NCBI GenBank assembly: GCA_023388995.1
Contig: JAEWFD010000027.1
Location: 62,001 to 126,000 of the forward strand
Source of the DNA: Bacillota bacterium
GTDB lineage: Bacteria > Bacillota_I > Bacilli_A > Erysipelotrichales > Erysipelotrichaceae
Reading direction: 5' to 3'
DNA length: 64,000 nucleotides
The notes under the pieces are model-generated. The model made no database searches. It was given only the letters and a program-made list of their open reading frames with translations, and was not told the origin of the DNA. Of this stretch, positions 9,172-17,024 are shown piece after piece (the first letter of the stretch is position 1; the number at the start of each line of letters is the position of its first letter). Made by a program: the position numbers and the translations under genes.

Positions 9172-9792
9172 TTAATGTTCTTCAAGGCCCAGTGCTTCTT
9201 CATATGTGATTTCATTGCTGTCATAGAGGAATTCGAGTTGAAGTTCCGTTTGAAAAGAGCCAATGCGATCGCCTTTTTTGATTCTGTCATATAATTTCAC
9301 ATGCACCTCCGTTAAGGAACCATAGGTTGCATACAGCGCATTGTCATGGTGCACTACAATCCATTTTTTTCCTTTTTCATCTCCGATGTATACAACTAAA
9401 CCATCATACAATGCTGCGGCTTCATTGGTTTCGCTTTGAAAATACCCTGCTTGGGAGCCAGGAGTATAATACGTACTCGCGCTGACAGGCTGCTCTTTGC
9501 CAGGCTGAAACCAGTCCTCAAAGGGAATAAACTTTGCCAGAAAAGACGTGGAGATGACTTTTACCACTGCATCTTTTGCTTGTACAACCATGTTTGCGGC
9601 TTGCTGGTAATAGGTTGTATGCTTTGTTGTCGCTTGAATTAAAGCTAAAAGCAATACGACCATAGCCGTTACAGCAATACGGTACAACCAGTTTGGACGG
9701 TGATCACTTGGATAGCGAGTAGTATGAGATTGATATCCGCGAGACCCTTGGCGATGTTGAATGCGTGTTCTGATGTGTTTTAGTTCCTTCAT
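9172..9792 (-). CDS. spoIVFA: SpoIVFA-like membrane protein with M23 (LytM) domain
   Basis: A 206-residue protein with a basic N-terminal cytoplasmic region, one membrane helix (residues about 40-60) and a C-terminal M23/LytM-type domain (GLVVYIGDEKGKKWIVVHHDN, KLYDRIKKGDRIG). The second HxH motif of active M23 peptidases is not visible, as expected for SpoIVFA, which holds SpoIVFB inactive until a signal from the forespore. The ATG at 9790-9792 is chosen because AGGGG lies 8 nt before it; the upstream GTG lies inside the SD. Position between minD and spoIVFB matches B. subtilis. Confidence 0.87.
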   Translation of the reverse strand: MKELKHIRTRIQHRQGSRGYQSHTTRYPSDHRPNWLYRIAVTAMVVLLLALIQATTKHTTYYQQAANMVVQAKDAVVKVISTSFLAKFIPFEDWFQPGKEQPVSASTYYTPGSQAGYFQSETNEAAALYDGLVVYIGDEKGKKWIVVHHDNALYATYGSLTEVHVKLYDRIKKGDRIGSFQTELQLEFLYDSNEITYEEALGLEEH

Positions 9793-9826
9793 GCGATTCA
9801 CCCCTAGTAGCAGTCTATGAACTGAC

Positions 9827-10603
9827 CTAGGAAAACATGCGCTGCCATAAATTCTTTTCTTTAAATTTCGGAATGTCTGCTAATTCATGATGCAGCCGTT
9901 TCACCATGGTGCTGAAGCAAGCATGAGTCAAGGTGGACGTCTCCTGACTTCGGATATTTCCTTTGCTGATGGAAAGCGCAATCTTCTCATCTTCATAAAC
10001 AACACCCAGCAGTTCCACGGACAGCCATTCAACCGCATCTTCAATTTTCAGCTGCACTTGTTTGCGGATCAGCTCCGGATTCACCCGGTTGATCACCAGT
10101 TTAATTTCCTTCAGTCCATGGCGATGCAATAACCCGATGACACGATCCGCATCATGCAAGGAAGTGATTTCAAGCTGCACAACCACAATGGCCATGGTAC
10201 TGCAGTTCAGTGCGTGATGAAAACCGGTCTCAATTCCTGCCGGAGAATCAATCAATATATAATCAAAAAGCTGTCTCAATTCCTTCACCACGAGCTGCAT
10301 GTCCTCCGCACTGACCCGCTCTATCTGCATTGTCTTGCAAGAAGGAAGCAAATATAAATTGCGGCAATGCTTATCCCGAATCATCGCTTTTTCAATGCTG
10401 CAAACACCATGAATCACATCACTCATGTCATACATAATGCGATTTTCCAGACCCATCATGATATCTAGGTTTTTTAACCCGATATCGGCATCAATCATGC
10501 AGACCTTATATCCATCCAATGCCAGTTTCATTCCCAAATTAGCACAAACCGTAGATTTTCCAACGCCACCCTTTCCGGATGTAATCATGATTACTTGCGA
10601 CAT
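9827..10603 (-). CDS. minD: Septum site-determining ATPase MinD
   Basis: A 258-residue deviant Walker A ATPase (ITSGKGGVGKST, signature Lys at the start of the loop). It binds the membrane and carries the FtsZ inhibitor MinC away from the cell middle. Also visible are CMIDADIGLKNLD and YILIDSPAG (Walker B side), and a C-terminal amphipathic end (KNLWQRMFS) typical of the membrane-targeting helix. SD AAAGGGG precedes the ATG. It follows minC by 17 nt. Confidence 0.96.
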   Translation of the reverse strand: MSQVIMITSGKGGVGKSTVCANLGMKLALDGYKVCMIDADIGLKNLDIMMGLENRIMYDMSDVIHGVCSIEKAMIRDKHCRNLYLLPSCKTMQIERVSAEDMQLVVKELRQLFDYILIDSPAGIETGFHHALNCSTMAIVVVQLEITSLHDADRVIGLLHRHGLKEIKLVINRVNPELIRKQVQLKIEDAVEWLSVELLGVVYEDEKIALSISKGNIRSQETSTLTHACFSTMVKRLHHELADIPKFKEKNLWQRMFS

Positions 10604-10620
10604 ATGTTCTAACCCCTTTA

Positions 10621-11148
10621 CTAGTCCTTATGATAGAACTTCTGCGGGAAGAGAACTGTCATATTTGGTCGAATCTCATCAAATAATTGGAGATTGGCAC
10701 GTTCAAATGCCATTGCATAGATTGCTGTATTGGGACTTTCCAGCTGAACCGTACCTTCCACTTTTCCCATTACAAAAATATCGTATGCACTTCGCACAAA
10801 GCTATCAGGGTGCAAATTGCCGAAAATAATCGTTGGTTTCTGCAATATAAGATGATCCCCGCTGTGTATATCCTGTTCCAGGATATCATAGGATGATTCT
10901 TGCTCTTCCATCAAAATGCCGGCAATGACACCATGATTGGTTTCTACCACCTGAAAGACTGCATACAGTTCTTCTTCCGTAAAAGAGGCTGGAATACGAA
11001 AAAAGGCCTCCCATGGATGGTCCTGAGAAACCTTTTTCATGGTTTCCAATTTTTCGCGCAATTCGGAAAGCACTGTTTGGAATTGAGCATGTTCTTGAAT
11101 TATGACTTGTATTGTTTCTTCTCTTCCCTTAATCGCAACTGCAGCCAT
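10621..11148 (-). CDS. minC: Septum inhibitor MinC (short form)
   Basis: A 175-residue MinC, shorter than the ~225 residues of B. subtilis. MinC blocks FtsZ ring assembly away from midcell when bound to MinD. VAIKGREETIQV matches the N-terminal domain start, and IFGNLHPDSFVRSAYDIFVMG with IYAMAFE is the beta-helical C-terminal domain. AAAGGAG lies about 10 nt before the ATG. The first 49 nt overlap the end of mreD in another frame, which is longer than usual but supported by the homology of the N-terminus. Confidence 0.9.
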   Translation of the reverse strand: MAAVAIKGREETIQVIIQEHAQFQTVLSELREKLETMKKVSQDHPWEAFFRIPASFTEEELYAVFQVVETNHGVIAGILMEEQESSYDILEQDIHSGDHLILQKPTIIFGNLHPDSFVRSAYDIFVMGKVEGTVQLESPNTAIYAMAFERANLQLFDEIRPNMTVLFPQKFYHKD

Positions 11149-11678
11149 TTGACATTTTCTCCTTTGCGACGAACCGCATCCTGATTTTCCAAATACAGCT
11201 GAATTTTGTCAAGGAGCCAAACCACCAAGATGCCGCAAAAACAATGCAGCACCAAAGTCAGAAACTCTCGTTTCAAAAACCATTGGAAAATACCTAGATA
11301 AGAAGTATTGGTAATCGTCATGAGAAAGTATAATACGATTTCTTTGACGAACAATGTCGTTATGGCAAATAAGACACTCTCAAAGATCGAACTGGAGATA
11401 CTCTTCGACCATAAGCGGGCAATCAGAATCACTGCAATGTATACAACGGTATAAATAAATACTGTCTGATTCACAAACAAATCTTGGTAAAGCCCAAACA
11501 CCAGCGTCAAACTCATCGATTGTTTTAAATCTATTTTGCGGCTGATCAATGCAAGTCCGATAAATGCCAGCGAAGGAACAAAGGACATTGTGATATAAGA
11601 AGTATCATAGGGAAACAGAAACGCAAGCAACCCATCCGCACAAGATAAGCCAGTTAAAAATAGCAAGTAGCTAATCAT
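11100..11678 (-). CDS. mreD: Rod shape-determining protein MreD
   Basis: A 192-residue membrane protein with about five to six hydrophobic segments and little else recognisable, as usual for MreD, a partner of MreC and RodA/PBP2 in the elongasome. Its identity rests on hydropathy, size and position between mreC and minC, the same order as B. subtilis. It overlaps mreC by 8 nt at its start and minC by 49 nt at its end, so the three are probably translationally coupled. Confidence 0.87.
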   Translation of the reverse strand: MISYLLFLTGLSCADGLLAFLFPYDTSYITMSFVPSLAFIGLALISRKIDLKQSMSLTLVFGLYQDLFVNQTVFIYTVVYIAVILIARLWSKSISSSIFESVLFAITTLFVKEIVLYFLMTITNTSYLGIFQWFLKREFLTLVLHCFCGILVVWLLDKIQLYLENQDAVRRKGENVKWLQLRLREEKKQYKS

Positions 11679-12519
11679 GGGTTTCCTGCACCTTTCTTTG
11701 AATTACCTGCACATAGCTCAAATCAGAGAAATCCGCAGCTGGCTTGGCATACACAATTTTTCCCAAGCGGTTGTTTGCGACAATTACTTCACTCACTGTT
11801 CCCACTAAAATACCATTTGGAAAAACGCCGCCAAGACCAGAGGTTACAATTTGGCTGCCTTCTTCAATTTCATAATTCGCATTGAGTGCTGTGATTTCAA
11901 ATGCCATTAAATTGGCATCATAACGATCCAGCATTGCTTCAATTTGCTCTTTCTGAACAATTTTCAGCGATACTTTACTTAATCCATCTTCTGCAGTAAT
12001 CAGCTTTACAACAGAGTATCCTTCATTTACTTGATAAACCTTACCGATTAACCCCGACTGATTGATGACCGCCTGATTTACTTGAATGCCATCTTTGCTA
12101 CCCAAATCGATCGTCAGATAATTGTGCCAACCTGATTCATCACGGGATATCACATTCGCTGTCTTGCGATCATACTCACTCATTGTATGTTCCAATTCAA
12201 GAAGCGCCTTTAACTCACTGTTTTCTTTGCGTACTTGTTTCAATTCTTCTTTCACCAAGGCAATTTTATGTATTTCTTCCTCCAAAAGCCGCACCTCATG
12301 GCTGGTACGGTCATAAATCGCATAACTCTTCATAAAGTCCATTACCAATTTGCTTGGTTTTTCTACCATATAATATTGAATAGAATGAAAAATATCATAT
12401 CCCAAGACAGCATTTACGGAAAAAATAGTGTTCCCCTTCATTCCAAACAAAATCACAATTAAAAAGAAAAAGAAAATACCCAAATATGCCAAAGCTCGCT
12501 GAAACCATGTCATTTTCAT
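11671..12519 (-). CDS. mreC: Rod shape-determining protein MreC
   Basis: About 282 residues: short cytoplasmic N-terminus, a membrane helix (residues 10-30), a coiled coil (about 70-110, LLEEEIHKIALVKEELKQ) and the extracytoplasmic beta domain with LTIDLGSKDGI, GLIGKV and TSGLGGVFPNGILVG. It organises sidewall peptidoglycan synthesis. The start is unclear: the strong AGGAGGTGA (12546-12551 and on) lies 26 nt before the ATG used here, whereas an in-frame CTG at 12538-12540 has 5-nt spacing and an in-frame GTG at 12523-12525 has 20. mreB, usually upstream, is absent. Confidence 0.9.
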   Translation of the reverse strand: MKMTWFQRALAYLGIFFFFLIVILFGMKGNTIFSVNAVLGYDIFHSIQYYMVEKPSKLVMDFMKSYAIYDRTSHEVRLLEEEIHKIALVKEELKQVRKENSELKALLELEHTMSEYDRKTANVISRDESGWHNYLTIDLGSKDGIQVNQAVINQSGLIGKVYQVNEGYSVVKLITAEDGLSKVSLKIVQKEQIEAMLDRYDANLMAFEITALNANYEIEEGSQIVTSGLGGVFPNGILVGTVSEVIVANNRLGKIVYAKPAADFSDLSYVQVIQRKVQETHD

Positions 12520-12554
12520 ATACACCGGACATTCGTCCAGATTCACCTCCTAGC

Positions 12555-12591
12555 ACGCACATGGACTTGCATCGAAATGCAAGCCATGCGT
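12555..12591 (-). other. Stable UUCG-capped hairpin in mreC 5' UTR
   Basis: On the minus strand CTTGCAT-TTCG-ATGCAAG forms a perfect 7-bp stem on a TTCG loop. It extends outward through a G.U, a G-C and further CATG/CATG-type pairs to about 12 bp with one bulge. It begins just downstream of the predicted start site and ends right before the AGGAGGTGA of mreC. There is no T-run, so it is not a terminator. Confidence 0.75.
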
Positions 12592-12601
12592 TCTACTAGT
12601 T

Positions 12602-12629
12602 ATTATAAAGGATTTTGCATAAACTGCAA
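12602..12629 (-). promoter_or_regulatory. Sigma-A promoter of the mreC operon
   Basis: Minus strand TTGCAG (12624-12629), 16-bp spacer, TATAAT (12602-12607). It lies in the 100-nt gap between radC and mreC and would drive mreC-mreD-minC-minD-spoIVFA-spoIVFB. Confidence 0.7.
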
Positions 12630-12646
12630 TAAAAGCCTGTTTACCA

Positions 12647-13321
12647 TTACAACAAATCTTCTTGCTGCAAACTGACATACCCGCTGCTGGTCACAATAAT
12701 ATGATCTAATACCTGGACACCAACAAGCTTGCCAGCTTCCCGCAATTGCCTGGTCACGTTGATATCTTCTTGGCTTGGTGTCGGATCACTGCTGGGATGA
12801 TTGTGTACGGCTATGATGCTGGCACTGGAACAGGCAATAGCTTCTTTGAAAATCTCCCGCGGATGTACCATGCAGCTATGTAAGCTCCCGATAAACATGG
12901 TTTGATACCGGATAATGCAATTCTTGGTATTCAGGAAGATAACCAAAAACTGTTCCTGGCTTTGATAGCCAAGTTCCAATTTTAACCACTCAATGATATC
13001 ACTGGCATGGTAAATTTTCGGAAGTTGCTTCACTCTTTGAAAAGCGACACGCTTATACAATTCAAAGCACGCAAGCAGTTCCAACGATTTGGCAACGGAG
13101 ATTCCCCGTATCTTGCGCAACTCATGCCCTCGCAAAGACATCAAATTCTCAATGCCATTGCTCAGCAGCAGCAGCTTCTCCCCAATATCAAATACACTGT
13201 CCCCCCGTACACCGCTGCGCAGCAACACCGCCAGCAACTCAACATTGCTCAGTGATTCCACCCCATGTTTCAAAGCCTTCTCCCGCGGCCGTTCCTCCCT
13301 ATGCAATTCTTTCACTTTCAT
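12647..13321 (-). CDS. radC: RadC family JAMM/MPN+ protein
   Basis: A 224-residue RadC protein: N-terminal helix-hairpin-helix region (SLSNVELLAVLLRSG, GIENLMSL, IRGISVAKSLELLA) and a C-terminal JAMM metal site HNHPSSDPTPSQED with an upstream Glu. The exact function is unresolved; the early link to DNA repair in E. coli is doubtful. Position next to mreC matches B. subtilis (radC-mreB-mreC). The SD (AGTAGG) is weak, and 11 nt separate it from the SPOR-like gene upstream, suggesting cotranscription. Confidence 0.94.
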   Translation of the reverse strand: MKVKELHREERPREKALKHGVESLSNVELLAVLLRSGVRGDSVFDIGEKLLLLSNGIENLMSLRGHELRKIRGISVAKSLELLACFELYKRVAFQRVKQLPKIYHASDIIEWLKLELGYQSQEQFLVIFLNTKNCIIRYQTMFIGSLHSCMVHPREIFKEAIACSSASIIAVHNHPSSDPTPSQEDINVTRQLREAGKLVGVQVLDHIIVTSSGYVSLQQEDLL

Positions 13322-13332
13322 GGCAATACCTA

Positions 13333-13776
13333 CTACTCATGCTGAATTGTTGCGGAAGCCTCTACACTGGACAGCACTTTTTCATACTCTCCTTTTTTCA
13401 ATTCTTCAATCAGCTCCTGATCGCTTATATCGTAACGTTTTGTAATGGCCTTAAAGCCCAATTCCTTCAATGCCGGAATACCTTCTAATGCCACTTTTTC
13501 CTCCTTAGTTACATGTGTTACAAACACAGTTAAATTACCTTTTTTATAGGCTAGTACATCGATTCCTTTTGCTTTTAATGCCGAAACATTTTGGTACATC
13601 TTCTCCGCATTCTCATAGATGCCCAATTGATTTACGTAAATGGTAAATTGACCCGGTGTTTTTCCTGCAGCTTGCAGGGATACACCCTGCCCCATGAATG
13701 AGAACACCGAAAAGTAGAGAAAACCAAAAACAGCAGATAGTACAATAGCGCATAGATAAATATGAGATCGTTTCAT
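13333..13776 (-). CDS. Membrane-anchored SPOR-like protein at the spoIIB position
   Basis: A 147-residue protein with an N-terminal signal-anchor (residues 7-30) and an extracytoplasmic domain whose pattern FTIYVNQLGIYENAEKMYQNVSA...LTVFVTHVTKEE resembles a SPOR repeat, which binds denuded glycan at septa. In B. subtilis the SPOR protein SpoIIB sits between comC/folC/valS and radC; here this gene lies in the valS-radC interval. It lacks SpoIIB's long N-terminal cytoplasmic part, so it is either a reduced SpoIIB or an unrelated SPOR protein. SD GGAGG precedes the ATG, inside a hairpin loop (13765-13811). Confidence 0.6.
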   Translation of the reverse strand: MKRSHIYLCAIVLSAVFGFLYFSVFSFMGQGVSLQAAGKTPGQFTIYVNQLGIYENAEKMYQNVSALKAKGIDVLAYKKGNLTVFVTHVTKEEKVALEGIPALKELGFKAITKRYDISDQELIEELKKGEYEKVLSSVEASATIQHE

Positions 13777-13811
13777 GTCCTTGTCCTCCAGTACACTATA
13801 TGAAACGATCT
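13765..13811 (-). promoter_or_regulatory. Perfect 12-bp inverted repeat enclosing SD and start codon
   Basis: On the minus strand AGATCGTTTCAT (13800-13811) is followed 23 nt later by its exact complement ATGAAACGATCT (13765-13776). The second arm begins with the ATG of the SPOR-like gene, and the loop holds its GGAGG. Folding would hide the start codon, pointing to translational control (temperature, ligand, antisense RNA or helicase dependent). Confidence 0.8.
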
Positions 13812-13824
13812 TTGAGATTAAACC

Positions 13825-14001
13825 CTATCCATTCCACTCGAGTTGAATTCCCGGTAATTTTACTCGGCCACGACCGGATGTCATCATTTTAATGATAGCT
13901 GTTATACCTGCTGCTACCGCCACATAGAGCAACGCTCCTGTCAACGTGATCGGCTCTCTGCCGACGATCTGCTTCATTTCCAATGTCGTAAGTTGGCGCA
14001 T
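13825..14001 (-). CDS. 58-residue peptide with bacteriocin-like leader and one membrane helix
   Basis: An unrecognised small protein. The ATG at 13999-14001 is fixed by AAAGGAGG at 8-nt spacing. Residues 1-13 (MRQLTTLEMKQIVG) resemble double-glycine leader peptides of secreted bacteriocins and pheromones, although the cleavage pair would be Gly-Arg rather than Gly-Gly. Residues about 18-36 form a hydrophobic, small-residue helix (LTGALLYVAVAAGITAI), followed by a basic SGRGRVK stretch and a C-terminal WNG. A minus-strand GATACAAT at 14031-14038 resembles a sigma-E -10 element (CATACANT). No peptidase-ABC exporter lies nearby. It precedes the SPOR-like gene and radC. Confidence 0.7.
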   Translation of the reverse strand: MRQLTTLEMKQIVGREPITLTGALLYVAVAAGITAIIKMMTSGRGRVKLPGIQLEWNG

Positions 14002-14095
14002 ATTGTTTCCTCCTTTCACTCCTATGTTAGATTGTATCATGCCATCTTCCTAACCGCTTCTTCTGTACAATTTTGCTTGCCAACTTATAATAAGA

Positions 14096-14117
14096 AAAAA
14101 GGGATTGCTCCCTTTTC
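14096..14117 (-). terminator. Terminator after valS
   Basis: On the minus strand AAAGGGA-GCAA-TCCCTTTTTT directly follows the valS stop codon. Confidence 0.82.
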
Positions 14118-16733
14118 CTACTTCTGATATTTTTCCAGTTCCTCGGAAACAATCGCCAACCGCTGCTGGTATCCTTGCAACTTGCTGGTTTCTTCAGCAA
14201 TCTTCGCAGCTGGTGCTTTGTTCACAAAGGATGGATTGGCAAGCATGCCTTCGCAACGCTTGATTTCCTGCTGCAGTTTTTCCTGCTCCTTTTGCAGTTT
14301 TTTAATTTCTTCTTCCTCATTCACAATCGCTCTTAATTCTACGCCAATGCGGCCGCTGCGAATCGGGCGAATCACGCAATCCTCTGCATGCAAGCCCTCA
14401 ACTACTTCAGCATTTGCCATTTTCTTCAAAATGGCGGTAACTGCTGCCGAAATAGCAAGCGTTTCCCCGCTAGGATTTTGCAATAAAATCTCAAGTGGCT
14501 GCGATGGTTTTACTTGATAGGAAACACGAATCTCACGAACTGCCTGGATCATGGAAATCACATCTGCTACCTCTTGTTTCGCACGATCATCGCACAAGTT
14601 TGAAGCCGTTGGCCATGATGCTGTACATAAAGCGCCCATCGTGTGCGGCAGTGCTGCATATATTTCTTCTGTTACGAACGGCATGAATGGATGAAGCATC
14701 TTTAAGATAGCATTCAATACCGCAAGCAGCGTTGCTCGTGTTGCCCGCTGTTCTGCTGCATTGGTGCTGGACAATGCTGATTTGCTAAGTTCAATGTACC
14801 ATGAACAGAAGTCATCCCAAATAAAAGAATACAGTTCATTGCCAACCAGGGCAAATTCATATTTATTCATGTTGGCATTGACTGCTTCCAATGTTTCATC
14901 CAAGCGCCCCAGAATCCATTTATCCGTAATAGAAAGATGCTCCTGAGCAAGTTCGGTTTCTTCCAAATCAGCTACATTCATCAAAACAAACCGTGCAGCA
15001 TTCCAAATCTTATTGATGAAATTCCAAGAAGATTCCACCTTTTCTTCCATGTATCGCATATCTTGTCCCGGAGTGGAATTGGTTGTCAGGAAAAAGCGCA
15101 AAGCGTCAACCCCATATTGATCAATGACATCCATCGGATCGACTCCGTTGCCTAGTGATTTACTCATCTTGCGACCTTGGGAATCACGGATCAAACCATG
15201 GATCAAAACATCTTTGAATGGATAATTTTTAGTGAAGTACCGGGCTTGGAACGCCATGCGCGCAACCCAGAAAAAGATGATATCATATCCGGTAACCAAA
15301 ACTGACGTTGGATAATAACGCTTGAAGTCTTCTGTTTCTTCCGGCCAGCCTAATGTAGAGAATGGCCACAAAGCGCTGGAAAACCAGGTATCCAATACAT
15401 CTTCGTCTTGTTTGTAATTCTCGATATCAGCAGGTTCATCCCCAACATGGATGGCTCCTGTTTCTTTATGATAATAAGCAGGAATACGATGTCCCCACCA
15501 CAATTGCCTGGAAATGCACCAGTCTTCAATATTTTCCAGCCACTGTTCAAAAGTATGGGCAAAGCGCTCCGGATAGAATTGGATTTTGCTTTCTTCAGAT
15601 CCCTGCGCCTGCAATACATCATTGGCCAGCGGTTTCATGCGTACAAACCATTGCTTACTTAAATATGGTTCGACAATGACGTCGGTACGTTCTGAATGGC
15701 CTACCTGGTGCAGAATTTTTTCAATTCCAACCAGATTTCCTTCTTCTTCTATGCGCTTTACCAGTGCCTTCCGGCAAGCAAAACGCTCCATTCCCGCAAA
15801 TTCACCTGCCAAAGCATTCATCGTTCCATCCGGATTCATACAAACAGGACGCGGCAAATGATGCTTTTCACCAAGCATAAAGTCATTTGGATCATGAGCA
15901 GGGGTACATTTCATTGCACCTGTACCAAATTCAATATCAATATAGTCATCCGTAATCACAATCAAGCGTTCATGATTGGCCGGATTGATTACATATTTTC
16001 CATGAATATGCGTATAACGCGGGTCATCTGGATGAACTACAACGCATACATCGCCGAACATCGTTTCAGGGCGAGTCGTAGCAACATGGATTTGTTCGCC
16101 GGTATCTTCCACAGTATATTTGAAGGTATACATGCCACCTTCAATTTCCTTATGAATAACCTCAATATTGGAAAGCGCCGTTTGTGCCTGAACATCCCAG
16201 TTAATGATCCGTTCCCCTTGGTAAATCAGACCTTCGTTGTACAAATCAACGAATACTTTCTTTACTGCTGCAGAAAGTCCATCATCCAAGGTAAAGCGTT
16301 CTCTGCTGTAATCCAAGGATAATCCCATTTTTGCCCATTGCTTGCGAATAAAGGATGCATATTCTTCCTTCCACTCCCAAGCTCGCTCCAAAAACTTTTC
16401 CCGTCCGATATCATGACGAGAAATACCTTCTTCTTTTAATCTTGCATCAACTTTGGCTTGCGTTGCAATACCCGCATGATCCATTCCTGACAACCACAGC
16501 ATATCTTTGCCTTTCATTCGTTGATAGCGAGAAATGATATCTTGCAATGTTGTATCCCAAGCATGGCCCAAATGCAATTTACCGGTTACATTGGGCGGCG
16601 GAATCACAATGCAAAAAGGATCTTTTGTTTTATCTCCTGCCGTAAAGTATCCGGCATCTACCCATGACTGATAAATCTCTGATGTCTCACAACTTTGATG
16701 ATCATACTTTGCTGACAATTCTTTTTTATTCAT
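14118..16733 (-). CDS. valS: Valyl-tRNA synthetase
   Basis: An 871-residue class I synthetase that charges tRNA-Val. It has PPPNVTGKLHLGHAW (HIGH motif), an editing CP1 domain (about 190-390, with ATTRPETMFGD and DPNDFMLG), WCISRQLWWGHRIP, KMSKSLGNG (KMSKS motif) and the C-terminal coiled-coil arm (KKLQKEQEKLQQEIKRCEG). An AGGAGG precedes the ATG. Expression is controlled by a Val-specific T-box leader upstream. In B. subtilis valS follows spoVID-ysxE; the same order is seen here with one gene inserted. Confidence 0.97.
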   Translation of the reverse strand: MNKKELSAKYDHQSCETSEIYQSWVDAGYFTAGDKTKDPFCIVIPPPNVTGKLHLGHAWDTTLQDIISRYQRMKGKDMLWLSGMDHAGIATQAKVDARLKEEGISRHDIGREKFLERAWEWKEEYASFIRKQWAKMGLSLDYSRERFTLDDGLSAAVKKVFVDLYNEGLIYQGERIINWDVQAQTALSNIEVIHKEIEGGMYTFKYTVEDTGEQIHVATTRPETMFGDVCVVVHPDDPRYTHIHGKYVINPANHERLIVITDDYIDIEFGTGAMKCTPAHDPNDFMLGEKHHLPRPVCMNPDGTMNALAGEFAGMERFACRKALVKRIEEEGNLVGIEKILHQVGHSERTDVIVEPYLSKQWFVRMKPLANDVLQAQGSEESKIQFYPERFAHTFEQWLENIEDWCISRQLWWGHRIPAYYHKETGAIHVGDEPADIENYKQDEDVLDTWFSSALWPFSTLGWPEETEDFKRYYPTSVLVTGYDIIFFWVARMAFQARYFTKNYPFKDVLIHGLIRDSQGRKMSKSLGNGVDPMDVIDQYGVDALRFFLTTNSTPGQDMRYMEEKVESSWNFINKIWNAARFVLMNVADLEETELAQEHLSITDKWILGRLDETLEAVNANMNKYEFALVGNELYSFIWDDFCSWYIELSKSALSSTNAAEQRATRATLLAVLNAILKMLHPFMPFVTEEIYAALPHTMGALCTASWPTASNLCDDRAKQEVADVISMIQAVREIRVSYQVKPSQPLEILLQNPSGETLAISAAVTAILKKMANAEVVEGLHAEDCVIRPIRSGRIGVELRAIVNEEEEIKKLQKEQEKLQQEIKRCEGMLANPSFVNKAPAAKIAEETSKLQGYQQRLAIVSEELEKYQK

Positions 16734-16749
16734 AGTTATCCTCCTTAAA

Positions 16750-16975
16750 AAAACAAAAAACTTTCATCAAAGGACGAAAGTTCGCGGTACCACCTTTGTT
16801 TATGTGAGTATCTCACATACAACTCTAACTCTGATAACGGAAGAAATCCGGATATTTCTACTAGTTTCAAAATATCAGCTCCCAGACGACCTTCATTTCA
16901 TTGCTGCCCTGCTTTCACCATGCCAGGGTCTCTATGATGCAAACAATTGAAATTACTCCTTCTGTTCGATGCTTA
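16750..16975 (-). promoter_or_regulatory. T-box riboswitch, Val specifier
   Basis: The minus strand carries the T-box sequence AAGGTGGTACCGCGAAC, then a terminator stem AACTTTC/GAAAGTT with a T-run, just before valS. Upstream are a Stem I region beginning GAGACCCTGG...GGTGAAAGCAGGG and a specifier segment AAGGTCGTCTGGGAGC. Aligning this with the ileS leader in the same window places GTC (Val) at the specifier position. Uncharged tRNA-Val would favour the antiterminator. Confidence 0.9.
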
Positions 16976-16983
16976 TATGATAT

Positions 16984-17011
16984 ATTATACTGATCTAACG
17001 ATATCCGTCAA
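16984..17011 (-). promoter_or_regulatory. Sigma-A promoter of valS
   Basis: Minus strand TTGACG (17006-17011), 16-bp spacer, TATAAT (16984-16989), placed just upstream of the T-box leader. Confidence 0.8.
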
Positions 17012-17024
17012 TGAAAATTGACAA

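Noticed and set aside
15696..16322. Long plus-strand ORF of 208 codons
   Set aside because: Lies wholly inside valS on the other strand, has no SD and a composition mirroring the synthetase.
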